A stretch of DNA of 64,000 nucleotides from Camarhynchus parvulus (lineage: Eukaryota > Chordata > Aves > Passeriformes > Thraupidae). The DNA is taken from assembly GCF_901933205.1 (NCBI RefSeq), contig NC_044578.1:13664501-13728500 (forward strand). The letters are read 5' to 3'. Under the pieces are notes generated by a model that saw only the letters and a list, made by a program, of their open reading frames with translations, did not search any database and was not told the origin of the DNA. Shown here in pieces: positions 14,101 through 27,440 of the stretch. Position numbers and translations under genes: made by a program. How positions within the stretch are numbered: the first letter of the stretch is position 1; every line of letters starts with the position of its first letter.

Positions 14101-17100
14101 TTCCTAAGTCAGTATGCAAAATGCCTTAAGAATCTCTCTTCCATGACAACCCTGAGAGAACTTCTGCCCACAGAACATGATCACACTACAAATCACAGCA
14201 AATGGTACCCAAAAGTTCAGCTGTCCAGAATTTGTTTTGTGGGTTTCTTTATTTATTTGGACATACCATCTTCTTTTTACTTCATATAACTATTTTCTTC
14301 TTGTTTTACCATGAAACAGAGTCAAGACAAGTAAATATCTTCAGTCTGTTTTCTACTTGGGATCCAGTAAGACAAAGATAATAGGAAAGCTTTTGAATTA
14401 CCTCTTTGCTAAACTTTTCTTCAAGATTATAGAAAATCTTCACATTATAAGAAATGAATAAATGAGATAATATCTAGGTCTGCTTTATTCATAACTAGAT
14501 CACAGTTACCTAACTGGCAATTATGCAAAAACGAAGTTCATCCATATTTTATACTATTTATTCAGTACATTGTCAGGATTTTTTGGTTAATGCAGCCAAA
14601 TTATTCCAGAAGCCATTTCATATGGAGTTAACACATTGCCTGACGACTCATCAAAGAGAAACAAGTAATAAAGCTCCAAGAGTTTAGTTAAATTTAATTT
14701 ACAACTAAGCAAAACAGTGTTTATTGGAATAAAAAAGGTCATTAGTGTCTTACTAGGAAGCAATTAAAATAACAGATCAAAGCCATTCATCAAATCACAA
14801 AACAGATGCTAAGCTTTACTGTAAGAGATTTAGAAGCAATTGTGTATGTAACAGTATAAGTCCACAAACTATGCTGTACCTTCTGTGACCACAGAGAAGT
14901 TGCTGAAAAAACAGATTTATCACATACTAGATTTAACTGTGATTCTCCAGCTCCTTACATGTTCATCTGACTCGTCTGGACACTCAACGTGAAGGCATTG
15001 AAGCAGCTGAGATGCAGTCTCTATATTTTTGAAGTTAAAATTATTTTAACACAATTAAAATAGTTATCATGCTCTTGGCAAACCATTCAATCCTCAGTAC
15101 TGAGTTCTGTTTTAACAGTACAGTGAAAATTTCAACTGTCACTAGAAAATAATGAAATTTTAAAAAAAAAGAAAGAAAATGTAAAAAAAGGTTTTCAGCA
15201 CTTTGAACAAGTAATCTGTAGTTTACATACCCTCTTCAGTAGTGGACTGAACTGAAACACTTCTGGCCTCCTAAGATTCAGGTATACCAATTCTCTCTAC
15301 AAATTTTAAATAAGCAATGGAAAATAGTTGCATTAAAAGGCAGGGAAACGTGGATATGAGAATTCTGTTTGTATTAGTTTCATTGTTTCATAAAGGAGTT
15401 GCAATCTATTGTTAAAAATCTCTGATAATTAACTTATATTCTCATGTCACAAATTTAGGAAATGTGTCCATCAAATCTTGAAATCTCTGCTTAGATTAAC
15501 ACAGACACTCCATATATATTCATCCATGTCAGACTGCAAATCCTTTTTTTAATATGTAACTCAGCCATTGTCTCCTTGTCACCAGATTTGTTCAGAAGTT
15601 ACAATGTCTACCCAAGCTGAACCAAGTCAGAGCTGGAACCAGAACTGAGTCGCAATAAAATAGCCCCAACTCACTGTGACAGAAGTAGAGCTCCCCAGAA
15701 GCCTGCAGTTGTTTCATTTGGTTTGGGTTTTTTGGGAGGGGAGAAATTTCCAGCCCAAAAGCCCTGATACAGGAGAAGTTCAGCTAAGGTCCTGTTAACA
15801 AACCTTTATCAAGAAATTTTTGAATGGCTCAGTAGATATCAGGCCAAATCAGCGACAGATATGCCCAGAGGAGATTTGATTAATACGAAGCCTCTCAGGG
15901 TTTGTTTTCCACCACTGGTTCTCTGTGGATTCCTCCATTATCCAGTGTATCCTAGACCCCACTACCCTGGATAAGAGGGTTGACTGCCTAAAAGGAAAAA
16001 GAGACTCCAAAGAAGCAGTTATTACACTTGAGGAAAAGATTTTCTCTTAGTCTGTGATCAGCACACAGTCAAAAGCAAGTTTTGTGACTGTCCCTGCATT
16101 TTTAATGCTAAGTATAAATATTACTACTGGTCGTAATGTTAAGTGATAGCAACTGTCACTTCTACCCTTAGGGCAGCTCCTCTGCCTGCACCAACAACCA
16201 GCTCAAGACCCTCCCAGTGATGATTCCCTGCTGTTTTTCACAAGTTCTTAAAAACGAATTGGGAATTTGTTGAAGAATGCCCTCAAGCACATCAAGTGGG
16301 GATTCTCATTAACAAATAACAAAGGCAAATGCCATATGCTCTGCAAACAGCTTTTAACCAAGCTCAGGATCACTAAGAGAAAAGAGTAGAAACTACCTAA
16401 TTCCAAACATTGCCAGTGCTTCACCACCATTTTCTCTGAGCAGTTGCCATCTATATTAGAGCCTTGCAGAAATGAGATTGACCAACTGGGCTTCACACTC
16501 AATGTAATTGAAGGACACCTGACCCAGTCATGGATATCTGTGGGAATTAGCTTGCACACAAAAGTAATCTAAACATGACACTAAGTTCCATATAAGCTAA
16601 TGTATTCTATTTCTTAGAAAATTCAATTAGACTATGCTAAGCTGGAGTGCTGTCACAGACAGACCACTCATGGTATCCAGCCTGCCTTGTTTCAAATTAA
16701 CTTGGGTATCTGTATATTAAATTGTGCTGCGTAGCAAGATGAACGGGTAATATAGTTCAACTGTTATCAGTGTAATGAGATATTAAGCTTTTACATCACA
16801 GGTTCTCAAGAACCTAATTAATAATAGTCACAGTTTTTTTAATTTCATTTTGTAACAGTAGGAATTAATTCTGGTGTGCAGTAATGTAACCCATACGCAG
16901 CAGATATCCTTACCAGTGTATCTTGTTACCTGTGAAAGGAGAAGATGATACAATAGAGAAAACACCTTGCAGCAACCCAACTTGGGTAATGATCCACTGG
17001 AATGAAAGCCAGTGGTGAAGGGAGAGCCTAGAGTAAAAGCCACATAATTTCTTTGTATGGAATCTAGCTTGACGTTGCACCTCAACTCCTCACCCCAAGA

Positions 17101-18589
17101 TATGTTTTCAGCCCACTCACATATTGTTTCCATGTAGGATTTGGCAGCTTTGAATAAGAATCCTGTAACCAGCAGATTCAATAATGTTAACAAAAGATGG
17201 ATTAAGAAGAACAAAGTTTGTGTTGTTCTTTTAGAAATGTTACCATATTTCTAGTTTTTTAAGGATTTTGGTGTTTCCTGGATGCATCAGTCATCTGAAT
17301 TACTTTTTTATATATGTGGGAGTTCAGTCCTCTTGCTTATTGGCTGTCATCTTGCATTTCAGCCCACTGATTGACAGAGCAATTGGAATATAGAAACAAA
17401 AAATCAATAATTCAGGACTTCCAGGCCACTGCTGCTCTTAAAAGTAACTGGTTTACTGGTGGCAGTGCCAGTTGCTGATCAGAAAATAAAAAACTAGCCA
17501 GCCACGAATAGAAAAAATGTAAAGACAGATGCACTGTTTCTTTGCATGAAAAGGTTTTTATATTAGATCCCTGTGTTTAAATTCTTCTATATTTTTCTCT
17601 AAAGGCAAATTGGGGAAAGGATGAACGTAAAAAAGTGGAAGGGAAGGGAAAACAAAATAATTTCAAAAGCTGTGCAGATTTGTGTGCTCTTGTTTTTCTA
17701 TCACCATGCTAACCGTCACCCCTGCTTAAGCTTTAGGGATTTTGTATGCACATTTATTCTTTAACATAACACTTTACTTGTTCCTGAATGAGTGACACTA
17801 CTGTAGCATCCAGACTGACTACTCAGAGATATGGCATTTGGCTGTTAATACATTCTGTCACACTCTACCTGCCAGTTTTACTGTACTCTAATTGCAGTCC
17901 ATGGGCCATCAGTGATGTTCTGCCACTACAGCTGGAGGTCAGCTGCAAGAGGCCTCTACCTACTAAGACCTCCTGCTGAGTTACTGGTTGTTAAGGTAAT
18001 GGAACTTTAGTGTAGAAATAACATAGAAGTAACATAATGAATAGCTTTCATGGAGAGAAGACTACTTCACTCACTCAAATGCATTTTCTTTAATAATGGT
18101 TCTCAAATGCATGTTCCTTAGCTCCTCTTAACTAAAAAATTCTGTAGTGCTTCATTGAGAACAAAAATTATTTTTTTAATGAATATCAAAACAAAATGGT
18201 AGATGCAGAAACACCTTTTAATTTTCTGATATAAACATATTCTCTACAGATTGGTATTTAGCTAACATCAGTGCAAACACTTCTCAACAGTTCTATTTTA
18301 TCCCTTTATAAGGTAAAATAAGCAGTGACCTTCATATTAATAAAATATTATACTTATAGATATTTAATATGTGTAGCAATGAACAAAAGGGACCAGGAAC
18401 TAGGGGCAATTTACTGCTTAGATAGAAAAAACAACTCTGCTCAACTAGAGTAGCATTTCTGACATTGACCACAAGCTGAATACAGTAAGTAAAAATTATC
18501 GAGAGATTGAAATTCACATGACTGTGGAATATAGTGTGGTTGAAACCATTTTTTAAATATGAAGACCCATTAAATCATTTCTACAATAA
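11161..18589. other. No gene seen
   Basis: Non-repetitive AT-rich DNA. Purine-rich stretches around 11.2-11.9 kb (many 'agaaaaaccc' and 'gagagg' words) could be an unrecognisable old retroelement, but no family landmark is visible. The 128-codon minus frame at 16,828-17,214 and the 105-codon plus frame at 12,320-12,637 lack domain or splice support. Confidence 0.55.
13703..13720. other. 18-bp perfect palindrome
   Basis: gatcaatttaaattgatc is fully self-complementary with no loop. It contains two facing ATCAAT motifs, the type of half-site bound by HNF6/CUT or homeodomain proteins, but function is not shown by sequence alone. Confidence 0.8.
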
Positions 18590-19890
18590 ATGCTAAGAGT
18601 TAAAAATATTGCATTAGATGCCACAAAATCCATAATCAAGGAAAAATTAATCAACATTAGTGGAAAAAGACTTACAGGGAAAGTAAAAGCATGTGTAAAA
18701 ATAAATAATTAAAGTAAAAAAGGGAACATTGATAGCAATTAATATAAATTAAGAGTCAGGAGATTGCTAGAATGCTTGAGGCTATTGTCAATGAGAAATC
18801 AATGGCTGACACAATTAAGGACAATAAGGATTTTTCAAAGTACATTAGCAACAAAATGCATTCTAACAGCAGTATTAGTACAGTAATAGATTAATACAGT
18901 AGAAAGGCCATTAAAAAACAAACAGCACTGAAAGGCTCACAAATTAGTTTCATTCTGAATTTGGGAGAATTCCAATACGATTCAATACTGTCAAGAAAAT
19001 ATACTACCAACCAGAAGTGATTTAGGGAAGTAATACTGAGAAGCTACCACACTAAGATTTCTTTTGAGATCAGCAAAAATAGAAAACTCTGATCCAAGAG
19101 CTGGAGAAAAGCTTATTTTGTTGCTGGTAGCTCATGAAATTCAGGGAACTTCCTAAAGAAAACTATTAAAAATAATGGAGTACTTGTAACTATAAAAGTT
19201 GTGGTATGACCTGATGGAGTCAGTTAATATGACTTCAGACAGGCACAGGTCATGGTAAACCTGCTTGTGTGTCACTTAAATAAAGATTTAGAAAAGATCA
19301 GTGGAATATTCAAAATTTATTAACTGACAGAACTCAAAATACATCGGCAAGTGGACAATCTATTGTAGATGTCCTCTGAACTCCTACAGAGACCAAATTT
19401 TGCTCATATTAGAATTATTTAGCATTTTTATCAGTCTCTGTAAGAAAATACAGACTCTTTATCTGTCAAGTTGACAAGAAAAGAGGATTTCAGCACAAGT
19501 TAGTAATGAAGAGAAGAGCCCAGATCACTGTAGTGAAGGAGGCACAAATTATATTAATTTCAACATGGTCAAACATAGGGTAATAAACCTAGGAACAAAT
19601 AATTATAGGATATCTCTGCCTACTTCTGTTGAGTAGGCAGAGGTACAACACAATCCCCAGCTGGAAGCTGAGAGGTAAATCCTAATTTAAAATAAATTGC
19701 TGATCTCAACTGCCAGGTAAAGGAAAATAGGGCAGCAGTCTACCACTGGTGATGGTGGATTCTCCACTTCTAGAACTATTCAAATCATAGCTGGACACTT
19801 TAAGGCACAGAGTTTATTCACAATGAGAATTAACTTAGGGAACATTTATGCTGTGCTGTCAGTTTACATATAATCCTCTTCCAAAAGCAA
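18590..19890 (+). mobile_element. Decayed CR1-family LINE fragment, 3' half, plus strand
   Basis: The segment follows the order of landmarks of sauropsid CR1 non-LTR retrotransposons as I know them. Near 18,810-18,850 is the 'aattaaggacaataaggatt' type stretch that lies ahead of the reverse-transcriptase part. Near 19,555-19,605 is a 'aatttcaacatggtcaaaca' block, where the family has 'aatttcaatatggacaaatg'. Near 19,650-19,690 is 'gaggtacaacacaatcc' with 'ctggaagctgagaggtaaat'. Near 19,750-19,800 is 'ggtggattctccacttc' leading to 'catagctggacacttt', the hallmark of the 3' end. The match fades to about 19,890, and no terminal ATTCTATG-type repeat is visible. No reading frame survives: the copy is full of stops and small deletions and appears shortened internally, so it cannot encode reverse transcriptase. 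It is an old insertion, less like its family than the copy near 61 kb. The left edge is approximate. The family assignment rests on remembered consensus, not on a search. Confidence 0.75.
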
Positions 19891-21809
19891 GATGCAGCCA
19901 TGAGCAGGAAGACTCCTTGCTATTCCTGGGCATACAGCCAATTCTAGGGTCTTGATAGGATATAAATGGTCTGCAGCTCATTGCACTGGGCCAGCATTTC
20001 CACTGCCAGTTTTACTTATAGCCTTGCCACATTCATTAAACAAAGTCACAGAACATCTCCAGCACAAGGAAAAAGGACAGAAGAATTGAATGTTAGCTGA
20101 TGTCATTCTAAAAGTTTCTTTCCAAACAGTTTCAATGCTGTTACTCTAGGGCAAAATATTACCCTCTACACTGACTCTTCCCTGAAACAGGGATCCCTGA
20201 AAAAATGCCTCTAAAGACAAACAAGAGCCAGTAGTTTATACAGAGCCACCCAGAACCCAAACACAATGTGCTATGAGTGCTGACAGATGTGAACAAGGAT
20301 TGCTACAGATACAATACCCATTCATGAAAACCCACTACAGCCTTAAAGCTTACAAGGATTCTTTGAAGTAAATTTGTTATTTGGTAAGAACTCTTGCCTT
20401 CTGAAATCCACATGACTTATAAGCTATTCAGTAGAAAACACTGAAATATCCAAACAGACTAAAATCTGGATCATAACACATTCATTAATGAGGAGTAGCA
20501 AAAGAATGACCTTGTATGAGGTAGAACATTAGCTACCATTTTCTTCTGTACTACAGCAGTATTAGACTCTTTGCCCTGCCAACAGCTTTGAAAAATATAA
20601 ATTGACATCTACTCCACTGTGATGCTTAAGTATATTCTGAGCTTCACAACTGGAAAGTTTATTAACTCTTTGAGGAAGAAAAATTTCTTTGTTTTACAAG
20701 GAGATGTTATTCAGCAAAATACAATCTTCAGGGTAAACACTCTCTAATAACACACATTTCAGACCTGTTGCTCCCAGTGCACTCTGGAGACAATCACATA
20801 GCAGCTCAAAGAACCAAAATATTCTGTATTGAACATGAGTCATTTGATAAGATTCTTAATACTAATTTTCTGTTTCCCACACAATCACGAAGAATGCCTA
20901 ATCCAAATATCTCTTTTCTTTTAAAGAGCCATCACTTCAGCCACTCACCATTCAAACTCTGTTGAGCACCTTGACATTAGACTACATCTATGGGTATGTG
21001 CCAATCAGAATTACAACATGGGGATGTATAAATCATAAAGGAAATACTCAAAATCCTTATTAGTGTAATTATCATTGTAATTGTTTAACAGATGTTGAAA
21101 GCAAAACAACCCAGTAAGAATTAGAAGAGTAACAAAGATTAGGTTTCACAGCCATATTCACAAGCCTTACATAATAAGTAGAAGGAAGGCAACAGAGGAT
21201 ATAAAAAAATACAAGGAAATAACCATCCTAAATCCTCACTGAAAAAGAAAAGGGCAAAAAAGAACTATCCTACTAGAGCTTATTTGTACCTGTCACTAAA
21301 CTTTCATCCATTTTGAATTCTTCTTGACCTCTTCAAATAGCATGACATTTTTACCATTAACTGCAACGGACTTTGTTCAACTGAAGAAAGGTAGAAACAG
21401 CCAGCAAAAGGCTTTCCAAGCATTCTCCTTTCTTAAACAAGCCCAAAGGATTATTCAAAACTATTGTACCATCCTCACTGGCTATGGTAACAAAACATTT
21501 AATTCCCCACAGTTGTCAAGCAACATGTTTAAGACTCATGCAAGCAATGAATGTTAAAAAGTTCTTTGCCAACAAAAGGGAAAGCTCAGCTGCGAAGATC
21601 TTTGAAGGAAATGCTGCACCTCAGTGCTACTATCTTTGATCTGTGATTGGTACCTCTAACAGAGGTACACTTGACACTTTAAATATTGATGAGATATTTG
21701 CTGAGCTGCCATTAAAAGTCAAGGCTTCACTTTCTAGTGAAAGAGAAACACAAGCTTCAAAGACTCTGTAGAGGTCCTGATCTCAAGAGCCTTTAAAGAA
21801 GCTGAAAGT

Positions 21810-21854
21810 ATATCAAACCAAGGGAAGGGGGATCACCTTGTCTTGGTTTGATAT
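21810..21854. other. 13-bp perfect inverted repeat, 19-base loop
   Basis: atatcaaaccaag (21,810-21,822) and cttggtttgatat (21,842-21,854) pair perfectly around a purine-rich loop (gaaggggg is part of it). No element boundaries or target-site duplication are evident, so I do not call it a transposon terminus. Confidence 0.8.
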
Positions 21855-22558
21855 GCCATAACACCACTTGTTATACACAATGGTTTGAAAGTATTATAAA
21901 GGATGAAGCCTCTTTCATAGCTACCATTCCCCTACCTAGGGCGCTGGAAAAGAAAACCTCTCTCATTTCATAAAGACAATACACATTAACAACTAGTATA
22001 TATACTACAAGTAACTTTGTATAGTTTTGTTCTTTTAATGTGTGGATAACTCTGATTCAAGATTTACTATTTCTGAGACACATGAAAAAATACATCTAAA
22101 TAATTCTGACAGATTAAAGTTCAGCAACCATGCTACATTGTATCTGAAACAGCCAGTAAAAGGGGAAATTTCAAAATCAAATGCATCAGCTCACTCCATA
22201 CAGATGAAACAAAAGTGACTGTGAGTGGCCAATAAAGCATTCAGCTAAGTTTTCTTGCCTGTTCCACAATGATTTCATCCATATGTCCATCCAAGCTTCA
22301 TTATTATTAGTGTAACTGTCAGGAAAGGCATGCTACAAAAAGAAATAACTATCAAGGATAAAGAGCAAAAATAAAGCTCACCAGCTATCTTTTTGTTACA
22401 TTCATGTAGACAATGGCCTTAATAGATAAAGAAAGCACACAGAAGAGCTTTGATCTTTGGTCTCAACTGTCTTAGAGTCTGTAAGTCTCCTGAAAGAAGT
22501 CAGGTGTGAAACACTGCCCAAAATGTTACTGCAGCTGCACTTCCTTATTGCTGTCCAG

Positions 22559-22609
22559 GGAAGGTGGAGGGCTACAGGATACTCCATTGCTATTCAGCAT
22601 TCTGATCAG
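22559..22609 (+). other. Exon-like segment, 51 nt
   Basis: The acceptor context is 'cttccttattgctgtccag' and the donor is CAG followed by gtgagcag at 22,610. The length is 51 bases, a multiple of three. Two frames are open, one reading GRWRATGYSIAIQHSDQ. An alternative, longer segment could start at the earlier acceptor 'caactgtcttag' near 22,470-22,484. Function and host gene are unknown. Confidence 0.2.
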
Positions 22610-22922
22610 GTGAGCAGTAAGAAGGGCGATTTTGTGGCCATTGTCCCTGCTTGTAAGTTGAGCAAGGAAGAATTAGCAAAAGAATTTCATGAGAGAAGAG
22701 AAGGCTAATCCAGCTTATTTTTCCAAAGAGTAAGGGAAAACATGGGTGATCTGTAACTCTGCTTTATAAGAACAATAAAAGGTGCTCATTCAGCATGCAT
22801 GATTTTCTTTAAAAAGTGAACAGAGAGCAAGTCTCTTTCAATATAAAAGACAAATCTGCAATCAAAAAGCACAATTCTAGTTTTTGAATTAGATACGATA
22901 AGGATTGGTTTTAAATAAACAG

Positions 22923-22980
22923 CAAAAAAAACCAAAAACAACAACAAAAAAACCCCAAAAACAAAACAAATAAAAAAACC
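22923..22980. repeat. A/C-rich low-complexity tract
   Basis: About 58 bases made almost only of A with CC or C interruptions (caaaaaaaaccaaaaacaac and similar). Such tracts are common in bird intronic DNA. The two minus-strand open frames crossing it, rich in F, L, V and C, are artefacts of this composition. Confidence 0.85.
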
Positions 22981-24718
22981 CACCACATTTCAAAGCCAGT
23001 TGAAATATTGTGAAGTACTTCTCCAAGCATTGCAAAGCATATTTGGCCAGGAGAAAGTGCCATTTTCAACACTGAGAAAAATGCAGTAAAAATGTCATAC
23101 CACTTCCCAAAGTTTATTTTCACATATTGTTTTTTCTATCTCAATTTCAAAAGACAAAAGAAATCAGAGCATTGGCAGACAGTTAACTTAGAGACTTGTC
23201 ACTTTACTTTTTACTATAACTTTAGGAAAAAAATATGGAATAAACTCTGAAAATAAGATATATCTGAGCAATCACAGATGGTATTCCAAAGACTTCCATC
23301 CAATACCCTGCATGTAAGCCCAGACATTATGTGTGCTCCTGCTGGCAGCAATTTGGCCCAATGCTTATGCATAGCACTGCTGTATATTGTAGTCATGTTA
23401 GGAAAATAAATCATAAATAAAAACACTGGCTTCACCATTAGCATGTGCTAGAGGATAAAAGTATGAAAATTAAGTCTTCTTTTTGACTGTCATTAAATTA
23501 GAAGTGAACTGAGCAAAAAAGCTTGAGTGCAATTAATAATTGACTTGAAGATTAAATGAAGATTACAACTTATTTAAAACCATACTGGAGAAGAGACAAT
23601 AATATTATCTGCCTTTGATATCATAGTGCTATAAAAAGTTACCTGAAAGAGCCACTATAGTTAATTTCTCTGTAGAGTGGGAGAAAAATATGATTTAGTA
23701 TAATTAGAACAATATATTATCAATCTTTGCACATTTAGAAGTGAAACTTGTTATTCTGTTTTCATATCCATTTTATCCCTAAAAGCATTTTCTCAAAAGA
23801 TATAGCAATTTACACTATGTGTGAGCATACTCCCATTTACGAAAGGAAACAAAGGTATGTGTTACTATAGAGATCTGCCAAGACATGTTAAATGTTTTCT
23901 TCACAATGTAAACCAGCTGCATTTAATCTGAGTTACCCTGAGAATGGCTACTCACAATAAAATTTTCAATAGAAGCATCTTAGGATTGTTTGAAAGGGCA
24001 TTCATACAATAAGCTTTTCAATTCCAATGGTGTTTATAAAGCCAAAAAGCCTTGGTGCCACATCCTTGCAGACAAGTGGGCAAAACTGACTTTTACATAC
24101 TAATCTTATCAGCTAATCTTATTCCAACAAAGACTATGCATTTTGGTAAAGAGCTGAAGGTTTTGTTTAAATCACATGCTCTACACTGAAGAACTAACTT
24201 CATTAACTCCGCTTAGTGGAGATTTAAAAATTTTGTCTCATGAAATAGATATCAGCCATTAGGTGAATATTAGACAATATGTGCTCAGCAGTACTCCAAT
24301 CTAATAGCTGCCCCAGCTGAATCAGTATAATGCTTCCTCTTCACTGTGTTATCTCTTCAGTAATATTACATTATTATGGCCAGATCATCAAAGAGTAGAA
24401 ACTGGCAGAGCACTATTGATTTCAGGAGAGCTATACTAACTTGCACCAGCTGAGATCCTGGCTTTCTTAACGCAAATGCATTGTAAACTTAAAACCATAG
24501 CTAGAATTGCATGGATTGGCTAGGTGTAGACATTACAAAAAGTACCAGAACAATGTCAAGAAATACATATGATGAGGCTTACAGTGAAAAACAGACAAAG
24601 CAAATCCAGAAGGGGCTGTTTTAAATACAGGGGCCATCGTTGGAATGGCTGAACGCTGTTTCAGATTGCTCAAAAATATTATCTTCAGATAAAAAGACTG
24701 ATTCAAAGTCACACTCAC

Positions 24719-24769
24719 CTGCAGCAACAAATTACTAAGCAGGCAGCAAGCACCATTGATGCAGATCAT
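24719..24769 (-). other. Possible first coding exon segment, minus strand
   Basis: On the minus strand an ATG at 24,769 opens 17 codons, MICINGACCLLSNLLLQ. They end exactly at a very strong 5' splice site, CTGCAG followed by gtgagtgtg. The peptide is hydrophobic and could be the start of a signal sequence. No promoter, CpG island or Kozak purine context supports a real start, and the upstream exon boundary is unclear (a weak acceptor near 24,817). This may equally be an isolated donor-like sequence. Confidence 0.15.
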
Positions 24770-27214
24770 TCAAACAATAAACACAACTAAAACTACCTGA
24801 ATGCCATTCAAATACAGAGAATAAGCATCAGTGCTGTTGATACGGAAGAATTTAAATTCAGACATTCAAAAGAGAAGTTTTAAACATTTTTTTAAATAAA
24901 CGTGTACACTACGCAATTTCAGATGTCTCCATTTCCATACTAATTTTGAGTGATTTGGTGGAACTCACACAGTTCCACCAGTTCAATGTCATTTAGATTG
25001 TGTCGAGCACTCAAACCCTTCCTGAAATAAGCAACATTGTTCAGCTTCCTCTGTGATCTATTCTACCACCTTTGCCCACCTTAATACTCAGTTTTGCAGG
25101 AATTTCTCTGGTGCGCAAAACTGACAACTCATAGGCATCAACACATTAATGCCCAAATTCCTGTCACTACTGCTCAGCCTTTAAAATATAAATAAACTCT
25201 CTGAAATTGGTGGGCCAATTTCCACAGATTTCTAAAATGCTGGATTTCTCATTATAAATTTCACTCCCATACTCATCACAGATTTTGTTACATAATACTC
25301 TTTACTGGATATACACGAGATTCGTATTTTGATATTACAACATGATCACTGTTTTGAAAATCTGCTATATACACAAATAGCAGTAGTTATGAAAAAGTCA
25401 TAAGTATAATTTTGGGTCTCCAGTCTCAAATCTGAATCACATAATCCTGGGTGACAGGAGGATTCATCCAGCCTTTTGCAACTTCCCTTGTACAGGTAAA
25501 ATAGCAGAACATATTTTATACAATTGTTAACATCACACATGTCAAGAGCAGCAGGTGAGACAAGAAGCCAAAAGATGGATCAGAACCACAGTAGCCACAC
25601 AGCAAAAGCATGGCCAGAACTTTTCAAGGTTTGCTTTTAAAAAAAAGTAGAATATTGTACTACTTCAAGTTTCTGTATTAATTTAAGCTCTACTTTTGGA
25701 AGCACAGGGAACAGACTCATACAGACTTACACATACGTAATGATACAACCCCAGAAAGCCCAGAAGTCAGCCCAAATAATGATCCTTCATCCTTCTACAC
25801 ACAGACATCAGAAGGATTTGGCATCAACTGTTACCAAAAAGTTCAGCTCAGAATGGCCACATGTTAACAGACATACAGGTCAGTTTAATTTTGCAGTTTT
25901 CTAGTTTGTTTTTGGTGGCGTTTATTTTTCTTAAGGCAAGGAGCATTTCAGCACAAACACAGATGTTTTTCAAATATCCCTAAGAAAGGGTTTATTATTA
26001 TTTTACTCAGGTATATTAAGCTCAGTATTTTGAACCTTGGCTGTTTATTCCTTCCTTTAAATAAATATACTTCTGTCTTGAAAAGAGCAGATGAAGTCAA
26101 CTGGTTTAAATGTTTCTCATTTCCATGCAGCATATACAGTATGATAAGCAGTTAAAGCTAAAATTAATATTTGGTATGTCAACAACACCTCTTTCACTGC
26201 CAAATACTTCAAAGTCCAAAAAACCAAGAAAATTTAAATGGGTTCCAAGATGTAAATATCTTGGGACAAGGTCAAACAAGGTGGCAAATATTTGTGTGTA
26301 CTACACATTTCCACCTGATGAAAAACAAACAAGTGTGGATTTTTATTTTTTTGTCAATGCAGTAGAAAAGGGCAAATGTGGAAATCCATCCTATGCACAA
26401 ATATTTCTAACATTAAAAAAATCAATGTTTCTTTAACCACTGTTCCAAGGCTCCTTTATGGTTAGCTCAATACCTACTGATGTGCTGACCTACCTAATCT
26501 GATGTCTTGTCCAGCTCCAAAATGAAGCCAGGCAAGGCTATATGCAGTCCTTTAGTTCTCAGATTCTGGGAAAGATCTATATTGCATTAAAGTTCACAAT
26601 AGTAACAGCACCTTCAATGGCAGGGTGAATATTGACATGCTCAAAGAGAAACTCTTGTGTATACCAACATAACACTGGGAGGGACTGCATCACGTCCAAA
26701 AAAAATCAGGCAATAAGTTTTTTTTAACATAGCAAAAACTCTGTATCTAAGATATCTAGTACAAGTGGAGGCATCCAACAAAGGAAACTAGTCAGTGCCT
26801 GCTGTGTGATCTATGGATCAAAGAGTTATTTATTCAGCAGACATAAAACAAAACTCCAGATTCATGGTCCATTGGTAAAACTACACTGCAACAAATACAA
26901 TTCTTGCCTGAAGTAGGACAAATCTGACTCCCATAATCTTTTGAAGCATGACAGCTTCTACATGATAAATACTTAATTTATAAACTGGTGAACAAAATAT
27001 TAATTAAATAATAGTGTTCAGTATGCCTGCAGCCACACAGTCTTCAACTATGATCCCACAGGTCATGCAGCTAAACCAGGTGAGTTTGTGTTTGAATACA
27101 ACAGCTCCAGAAGAGAGCAGGAGTTGAAGTGTTACTCTGAATCTGTTCATACTCAAGATCTTTGCTTTAAGTCAGGTTCCATATTCACAGTAAGTTAAAC
27201 ACACTTGAGTTAAC

Positions 27215-27440
27215 CCTTCTTCAATTAATTAATCTTAATCAAGATACAACATGGCAAACTTGAAGAAATTGGTTTTAAAAATAAATTTTATAATCAAAAG
27301 CTACAGAATTAGATAAGATTATTCAATTATTAGAGGAACTAATGCACCAGAAGAAAAAAACATTATTTTATGAACTGCCAAATTTTGCTAATTATAGCTG
27401 TTGTGTTTACTCGCTTTCAGTTGGTTAACTCAAAAGAAAA
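27215..27440. other. TAAT-rich block resembling conserved non-coding DNA
   Basis: Dense homeodomain-type words (ttaattaatctta, aattattagagg, gctaattatag) are mixed with non-repetitive sequence, and no simple-sequence decay is seen. The texture is like vertebrate conserved non-coding elements. Conservation itself cannot be seen from one genome. Confidence 0.2.
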
